Assembly: GCA_027704905.1 (NCBI GenBank)
Contig: CM051000.1
Coordinates: 9,467,072 to 9,531,071, forward strand
Reading direction: 5' to 3'
From: Muraenolepis orangiensis
Lineage: Eukaryota; Chordata; Actinopteri; Gadiformes; Muraenolepididae
Length of the DNA stretch: 64,000 bases
Below are positions 57,861 through 64,000 of this stretch, piece by piece. The notes beneath the pieces are model-generated. The model was not told where the DNA came from, ran no database searches, and saw only the letters and a program-made list of their open reading frames with translations. The position numbers and the translations under genes were made by a program. How positions within the stretch are numbered: position 1 is the first letter of the stretch; every line of letters begins with the position of its first letter.

Positions 57861-58322
57861 TACAGCATGCCTTCAATCCGTGCGGTCATCATTGTATTGT
57901 ATGAGCCTGTCAATCAATGCTGTTATGGTCACCCTTACAATAACACACCTAATTTCTGATTGGCTAAAGGATAAAAACATTTTTTGATACAGGTCAGACA
58001 AGCTAGATTAACGACAGTTGTCACGATACATGATGATAGACATTCACGGAAACAATAGGAATGACGGGAAGGCAAACTCCATCTGACAATGGAATGCAAT
58101 GGTCTGATACCGTTCTGTTCTTAAATGCATGCTGTCAGACTTGTTGGATTGGAAACGCTTTGGCACACTATGACAATAACTTCATCGGCAGATACTTATT
58201 TCCTCCTTCACCTCCAAAACAGAAATAATGCTGAGCTCACTCATATCAATCAAAGCATTCATTCAAGCAGTGGCTTATCCTCAGACGCCCCCCACGTCTG
58301 GGGCGCCCCCTGACGTTGAATA

Positions 58323-58353
<31 letters not shown>

Positions 58354-58943
58354 CTAATTTTTTATTTTTTTTAAGTTAAAACAAAAAATATATATTAAAA
58401 TAAATATATAAATACATTACAATTCAAGAAAGTTAGGCGAACCTTCATTGTATTACCAACATAAGAATTGTTAAAATAAATGTGTTTTGGAACATGATTT
58501 TGAACTTTAACGTTAACTTTTTGGACGGCGAAAAGGCAGTTCTGCAACAGCAATAAGCAAGGGGAAATACCTCAGTGGTGTTTCATCTGAATTGTTGTCT
58601 TTTTCTCCTAACAATACCATTTCAATTACAACGTTTCAATTAAAGATTACCCTTTAACGATTCCTGTCACTGTGGCAAAACTCGATCAAGACTCTCCGGA
58701 CAAGCGATTCTCAGTATTGAAAGCCAGATGCATTTAACAACCACTGTAAAGGAATTTGCACAGAGAAATGCAAGGAGGAGAGGGAGTTTTGGTCATGGTC
58801 AAAGTTAAGAAAGAATAGGCCAACATTCTTTATTTATTAACCATGGAATACAATTTATTCGGGGTGTTGGCCTAACCGTAGGCCTATGTCAAAACGCACG
58901 TTCTAACTCGGTGTCTGAGTATGGTTATTATCAGCATATAACA
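57861..58943. other. Intergenic, AT array and LTR-like end
   Basis: Holds a (TA)n array at 58318-58346 and AT-rich sequence. The last ~50 bp before 58944 end CATATAACA and are probably the end of a decayed LTR. No gene seen. Confidence 0.5.
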
Positions 58944-59038
58944 TTGGCGACGAGCGTGGAGTTTTCGTTCCCACCACCGTCTTCTTTCCTCGCACTGCCC
59001 AGCGAGTCTCCCGTTCCGTGGACTCGCTAGCATGAGGC

Positions 59039-59714
59039 ATGGGGTCAGATCAGTCTCAAAAAGAAATAAAGCACACAGAACGATCCACAAATGCACAGAA
59101 AGATACACAAATGCACAGAACGATACACAAATGGAATTCCGGATTCATATATACATGTCTCCATCCATACACAAAAACATATCATTTTATAAATGTAAAA
59201 AAGTTTCACAAACGTTTTTGTGAAAACGCTTTCTGTGTGTGAATCTCTCTGCATTTGTGTGTGAATCGCTTTCTGTGCATTTGTGGATCGTTCTGTGGAT
59301 TTTTGAGACTCCCTTGACGCCGCTAGATTCACACACACACTTTTTTTAAGAGGCGAGTGTCTTCAGCCAATCAGATGTCTGCTTCATTTTAAGCCAATCA
59401 CATGCGTGTGTCCCCACGAGGGTGTGCCTAATGCGTTTCCAACGTAGCGTAACATATACGCGTCTTTATGTACGCGGTTTGCGGAGTCTGGGGTGTGTGA
59501 CAGAGTCCGGGGGAGTGACAGTTCAGAGTTCATCTCCAACAACATGGCTTCTGAAAGTGGCGCTCCCGCTACAAGTGTAAGTGAAGTATAATTCCCAGAC
59601 TCCGCAAACCACATATATGTTACGCTACGAGACATTTATATATAAATCCGGAATTACATTTGTGGATCGTGGGTGTGGATGCTTTATTTATTTTTGAGAC
59701 TGATCTGACCCCAT
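59039..59714. mobile_element. Inverted-repeat DNA element inside the relic gag
   Basis: 676 bp with long inverted ends starting ATGGGGTCAGATCAGTCTC. Repeated GATCCACAAATG-type units lie inside. A second palindrome is nested within: 59444-59493 pairs with 59594-59629. No transposase. Confidence 0.85.
59544..59576 (+). other. Exon-like segment in the DNA element
   Basis: ATG frame MASESGAPATS ending at AAGT|GTAAGT, 150-180 bp downstream of two CCAAT boxes (59367-59371 and 59394-59398). It resembles a promoter with a first exon carried inside the element. May be chance. Confidence 0.3.
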
Positions 59715-59924
59715 ACATTCGAGACCTACATTACGGTCTTCAATGCGGACTCGCTGGGCGAAGCACGTAAACAAGCCATGCTGATACATTGTCTCGGCAT
59801 CGAGGGACAGCGGATTACTGATAACGGCTCCTGACGATCCCTCACTAAGGCTGTGGACATAGCGTTCAAAGTCGAGTCAGATTCCTCCTCTACAACATCA
59901 GGAGGATTCCGCCTTTTCTCACAG

Positions 59925-60955
59925 AAAAGCTGCGCTCATCCAGGCTCTTGTCATCTCCCGGCTGGACTACTGCAACTCCCTCCTTGCTGGCGCCCCGGCA
60001 TTTGCCATCAGGCCCCTGGAGCTCATTCAGAAAGCTGCAGCTCGCCTGGTGTTCAACCGCCCCAAGTACTCCCACACATACTACCCTCCTTCGGACTGCT
60101 CGCATCCAGCTCAAGACCTTGGTGCTACAACAAACAACAACAAATCTGGAGGATTGAATCCTCTTTATTGGTCACATAAATGTAAACATAAAGTGAAATG
60201 TTTTTTCTGCATCTAACCCATCCTAGTATTAGGAGCAGTGGGCAGCTATTTATACAGCGCCTGGGGAGCAGTTAGGGTTAGGGTGTCTTCTTCAAGGACA
60301 CCTCGACAGTTTTTGCTAGGAGGAGCCGGGGATCAAACCAGCAACCTTCTGGTTGTGAGGCGACCGCTCTACCTCCTGAGCTATACTGCTAGCCTACAAG
60401 GCAGTAAAAGGTACTGCTCCATCCTACCTTCAGGCAATGGTCAAGGCCTACATCCCAACCCGTCCACTTCGCTCGCCTTCTTCGGGGCTTGCCCCCTCAC
60501 TTTGGGGCCCGTGTGGCCGATCTACGCGGTCACGGCTCTTCTCCGTCCTGGCCTCAATTTGGTGGAACTCCCCACGGATTTCACGACTGCAGAGTCACTC
60601 CCCATCTTCCGCCGCAGGCTGAAAACCCATCTCTTCAGGACACACTTCCCGGATCCTACCTCGTAGCGCTAAGTAAATTAAGTCAGTCAAAACTAGATTA
60701 CATATTATAGATAGGTAGATATTGTTCTAGGTATTGTTGCATATTGTTTGCCAACTTATTGTACTTTTTCCCTTGCACTTTTGCCTGAATTATTGTACTT
60801 ATTGTAATTATTGTACTTATTGGAGACTTGTTAGAAATTAAATGCACTTTTGACTTCTGGTGACGAGTTGTTCTCTTACCTTCCTTTGTTGAAACACACT
60901 ATTGTAAGTCGCTTTGGATAAAAGCGTCTGCTAAATGACTGTAATGTAATGTAAT
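59925..60955 (+). pseudogene. LINE ORF2 C-terminus and 3' tail, with SINE inside
   Basis: The part before the SINE codes the common fish LINE end (ALVISRLDYCNSLLAG, then ELIQKAAARLVFNRP) with frame breaks. After the SINE it resumes AYKAVKGTAPSYLQAM. The tail ends GTAAGTCGCTTTGGATAAAA and TGTAATGTAATG. It lies between the gag and protease pieces of the relic gypsy. Confidence 0.8.
60124..60393 (-). mobile_element. tRNA-derived SINE, copy 3, inserted in the LINE
   Basis: Reverse copy of the 41911 type. The LINE frame is interrupted exactly here and the flanks share CTACAA, a likely target duplication. Confidence 0.85.
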
Positions 60956-60964
60956 GTATCCATT

Positions 60965-61310
60965 CTGTGAGGGCCACACCCATGCTGTTCAAGACCTGCA
61001 CAGTAGAGTTGGATGGTGTGAGTGTGCCGTTGTTACTAGACACAGGGGCTGCGGTGTCCCTGCTGAACTATTCAACTGTGCAACGTTTTTTTGTGAGACT
61101 CGCCGCACCATCTGCAGTGTTACGTGGCTATGGCAACTCTAAAATCGAGCTGATTGGCACCCTCAGTACCACCGTATGCTATGGCCCCAAGACTCTTCCC
61201 TCATTCACTTTCCAAGTGCCGACCTTATGGGCCTGGATTTATTCTCAGGCCTGGGCTTTTCACTCCTGGATGGTGCTGGATTAGCCATTCTTCAAGTCTC
61301 CACGACATGG
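60965..61310 (+). pseudogene. Gypsy protease fragment
   Basis: An aspartic protease domain: LDGVSVPLLLDTGAAVSLLN has the catalytic DTG. ADLMGLDLFSGLGFSLLDG and a WKQRWPTL end follow after a frame change. It belongs with the relic gag at 58944 and supplies the domain the 53278 element lacks, though on the opposite strand. Confidence 0.8.
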
Positions 61311-62121
61311 AAACAACGATGGCCCACCCTGCTCTCAGGCTTCCCCCGCCATCTTACCCAACTCACCACCAGATAGTGATCGGTTGACAGCTCTGCCCCT
61401 CTCTTCACCTGAGTGTCCAAAACATGCAGCCTCAGGCCAGATGACATGATAACAAAATCGATCATTGACCTTCGGCCTAAGGTACTCTGGTACCATGTAC
61501 ACTTATGAGCATCCTTATGTTTGAACATGGTGTTTGTTATGGCCAATCCATGACTAGCACAGAAATCCAATAACAAAACCCCACTCCGGTTCAGATCAGG
61601 TAGGCCGTTCATCCCCAACACGCCCCTCCAAGTTTCCCCATCGTTATCCACATGTGCGTTGAAGTCTCCCAGGAGAACTATAGAGTCCCCTTCAGGAGCC
61701 CCATGCAGGACTCCATCCAGGGTGTGCAAGAAGGCGGGATATTCCGAACTGTTGTTTGGTGCATAGGCACAAACAACAGTCAGAGTTTTCCCTCCCAAGA
61801 CCCTAAGGTCGTAGGGAGGCGACCCTCTCGTCCACCGGGGTAAACTCCAACTAAGCAGCACTCAGCCGGGGACTTGTGAGTATCCCCACACCCGCCCGGC
61901 GCCTCACACCCTGAGCAACTCCAGAGAAGGAAAGATTCCAACCTCTATCCAGGAGTTTAGTTCCAGAAACCAGTGCTGTGCGTAGAGGTAAGCCCCACCA
62001 TATCAAATTGTTAGCGCTCCACCTCCCGCACAAGCTCAGGCTCCTTCCCCCCCAGAGAGGTGACATTCCACGTCCCCAAAGCCAGTCTCTGTTGTCCGTC
62101 GAGGCCCCCTGCCTTCACTGC
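61311..62121 (-). pseudogene. LINE endonuclease segment, copy 2
   Basis: Minus-strand copy of the LINE at 31734. It includes the part deleted there (ASLRLRV-type region, KTLTVVCAYAPNNSSEYPAF), then LLGDFNAHVDND and STDHYLVVSW. It ends after the endonuclease, with no RT and no 3' tail, and has stops in the upstream part. Confidence 0.85.
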
Positions 62122-62275
62122 CTTCAAAGACCCTAATGGACAAACAATGGGCCCGTCAGCGAGCACCGGGTGGCCGGGTTAGCCACGGAGCCCGGTCGGG
62201 CATAGCCCGAAAAAGCAACAGGGCCACTTCTCCTTCCCGCGGACCCACCACCTACGGGAAGAACCGCTGGGGTGA
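62122..62275 (+). repeat. LINE 5' leader, inverted relative to its body
   Basis: Matches 31754-31955 of the first LINE copy in the plus orientation (GGGTTAGCCACGGAGCCCGG, AGCCCGAAAAAGCAAC). The adjoining body at 61311-62121 is in minus orientation. Confidence 0.8.
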
Positions 62276-62279
62276 TGGC

Positions 62280-63136
62280 TACACACATGGGTAGACAAAC
62301 ATGTGCCAATGTTATTAAGCCGAGTGCCAGAGTTTGCTCCCCTTGATTTTTGATTATAGAAAAATTGAATGGGCCACTTTCACTGCTGGCTATTGTGGCC
62401 ATAATTATACACTGCGCAAATATATGGCATGACTGATAGAGCGCTCGAAAAGAACGAAGCAAAGAGTTTTAACCACCTGACTAATAGTGAGTCTGTAGCT
62501 GATCGCAGATTGTATACCCACAAACATGGCCGACTTCCGGTTCTCTGGTGGTATTTAAATTAGATGTGATGTCACTTGCAAGTCAAGAATAGGCGAGTTG
62601 GCCATTGCATTGTAGCAGGCTATAATTGTGTTCCTACAACAAACAAACAGTGCTAGTGCCTGCTGCAGGCCTGCAGTCCTACACAGTGAATGTGAAAAAG
62701 CAAAAGGAATGCAAAAATAACCAGCAAAAGAGAAGGGAATATACCGGGACAGATTGGTGAAGGAAGCCAGGGAACAGTATTTGGAGAACGTAAGCCAAAT
62801 TAATGGTTTGGACCCCCATGACCCCCCAAACAAAGAGTGAAACAATGGTCCCGACCTGCTGCCTCCTCTAAACATGTTTTATTATATTATTATAGTTATT
62901 CCATTCAGGTAGAAGGATTGCACTCAGAAAAACAAGGTGACTTTCTTAAATGTTTTTTTTAAACAAACCAAACAAGGTACACTGACTTTACACAGGTCAC
63001 ATACAGATTAAAAACCAAAGCAGAAATCCTCATAAGCCATGGCATACCATTTGGCCAAATATATGGCTTTGATAAGAACAATGAGCAACAAAGGCCTTTA
63101 GAATATCCTAAAAACATTGATCAGTCTTCATCAGTC
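62280..63136. other. Intergenic, nothing recognised
   Basis: No long frame or repeat I can name. Confidence 0.5.
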
Positions 63137-63159
63137 TGGGCGGCAGTATAGCTCAGGAG
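63137..63159 (+). mobile_element. SINE head (split)
   Basis: GGGCGGCAGTATAGCTCAGG is the start of the tRNA-derived SINE, broken inside its A box by the LINE tail that follows. Confidence 0.8.
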
Positions 63160-63766
63160 GCTGGTGCTGACCTTTAGGGCAGTCAATGGAACTGCCCCAG
63201 CCTACCTCCAGGCGTTGGTCAAACCCTACATCCCAGCCAGAGCGCTCCGCTCAACTTCTGCCAGGCGACTTGTTCGACCTTCACTAATGTCAACCAAACA
63301 TCGCTCGTCCAAAACCCAGCTCTTCACGGCTCTGGCTGCACACTGGTGGAATGAACTCCCGTCTCATGTCAGGACGGCAGAGTCCCTCGCCAGCTTCCGC
63401 AAGAGACTCAAGACCCACCTGTTCGGAGTCCACCTGGACTCTCCTTGAACCCTCCTTCTCCTTCGTGAAACCCCTAAACTTGCTTAAGTCCTGACATTAA
63501 TAGCTCTTAGCATGTTGTATATGTTAGCAAGTGTATATCCTTAATGTTGATAACACGCTCTTATCACAGCTACTTAAGCAGGTGACCTGGCAGTACGAAA
63601 TTGTGTTATTCATCTTGTTAAAATGAATACTTGTGAACTACTGTATTTTTATGTTTACGTACCCCAGTGTTATGCTATTGTCTGCTTCAACTAATGTACA
63701 CCTTGTAAGTCGCTTTGGATAAAAGCGTCTGCCAAATGCCCTAAATGTAAATGTAAATGTAAATGA
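63160..63766 (+). pseudogene. 5'-truncated LINE inserted in a SINE
   Basis: Codes the intact last ~95 residues of a LINE ORF2 (FRAVNGTAPAYLQALVKPY, ELPSHVRTAESLASFRKRL) with its stop. The 3' tail follows, ending GTAAGTCGCTTTGGATAAAA and ATGTAAATG units. GAGG flanks both sides. Confidence 0.85.
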
Positions 63767-64000
63767 GGCAGAGCGGTCGCCTCACATGCTGGTTCGATCC
63801 CCGCCTCCTCCTTGCAAAAACTGTCGAGGTGTCCTTGAGCAAGACACCCTAACCCTTACTGCTCCTGACGTGCTGAGTGACTCTGCCGTCGGTGGTTGAA
63901 TGTGTGTATGAATGGGTGAATGTGAGGCATGACTTGTAAGTAGCACTTTGAGTGGCTGCACTGGTTAGAAAAGCGCTATATAAATGCAGTCCATTTATCA
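63767..64000 (+). mobile_element. SINE body (split), runs off the window
   Basis: Continues the 63137 head: GCAGAGCGGTCGCCTCAC, B box GGTTCGATCCC, and a body like 28795-29053 ending AGCGCTATATAAATGCAG. Confidence 0.85.

Larger units (their letters stand above)
58944..59910 (+). pseudogene. Relic gypsy gag, split by a DNA element
   Basis: TTGGCGACGAG (58944-58954) is the primer site of the 53278 element family. Gag-like codons follow (PPPSSFLALPSESPVPWTR), broken off at 59038. They resume after 59714 with TFETYITVFNADSLGEARKQ and HCLGIEGQR, matching the gag of the complete element. The rest is degenerate up to VDIAFKVESD. Confidence 0.75.

Overview
This is a stretch of a ray-finned (teleost) fish nuclear genome. 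The evidence is split genes with GT-AG introns, very long CA/GT and AT microsatellites, tRNA-derived SINEs, fish-type LINE, gypsy and MITE families, and protein genes that read as vertebrate orthologues. Nothing bacterial, viral (other than retrotransposon remains) or CRISPR-like was seen. I built the exon models by hand from reading frames, splice signals and phase continuity.

Layout. (1) 1-625, minus strand: 5' end of a cyclin B2-like gene, running off the left edge, with CCAAT boxes upstream. (2) 3326-13988, minus: complete 23-exon cars1 (cytosolic cysteinyl-tRNA synthetase, 822 codons). (3) 14270-23640, plus: complete 11-exon pex16 (peroxisome membrane biogenesis, 339 codons), head-to-head with cars1 over 281 bp. 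(4) 25866-40257, minus: complete 17-exon arfgap2 (COPI-linked Arf GTPase activator, 550 codons), tail-to-tail with pex16. The three genes are housekeeping genes with no shared pathway. Their introns are loaded with transposon remains, including an LTR element nested in an older LINE tail (pex16 intron 2) and a decayed LINE plus a stray copy of part of arfgap2 exon 4 (arfgap2 intron 5).

(5) 42504-47229, plus: a 13-exon gene for a secreted or membrane ZP-domain protein (720 codons: signal peptide, long N-terminal region, ZP module, RRKR furin-type site, membrane anchor). From inside its penultimate exon, a 1.7-2.3 kb block is present three times in tandem (46835-52898). Each copy carries the furin-site and membrane-anchor exons, the 3' region and what may be the promoter and first exon of another gene. 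This is the most unusual structure in the window. The joins fuse a start-codon-bearing sequence to the furin/anchor exons, so the third copy could encode a 119-residue mini membrane protein. A collapsed or false-duplicate assembly has to be excluded.

(6) 53278-57188, minus: a gypsy/Ty3-type LTR retrotransposon with two identical 154-bp LTRs, so recently inserted. It lacks a protease, and it has a frameshift in a G tract and one in-frame TGA. (7) 57189-64000: a repeat graveyard. An older related gypsy element (primer site, gag and protease pieces, plus strand) is cut up by an inverted-repeat DNA element, a LINE 3' end that itself holds a SINE, and a LINE endonuclease segment with an inverted head. 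At the right edge a SINE is split by another LINE tail.
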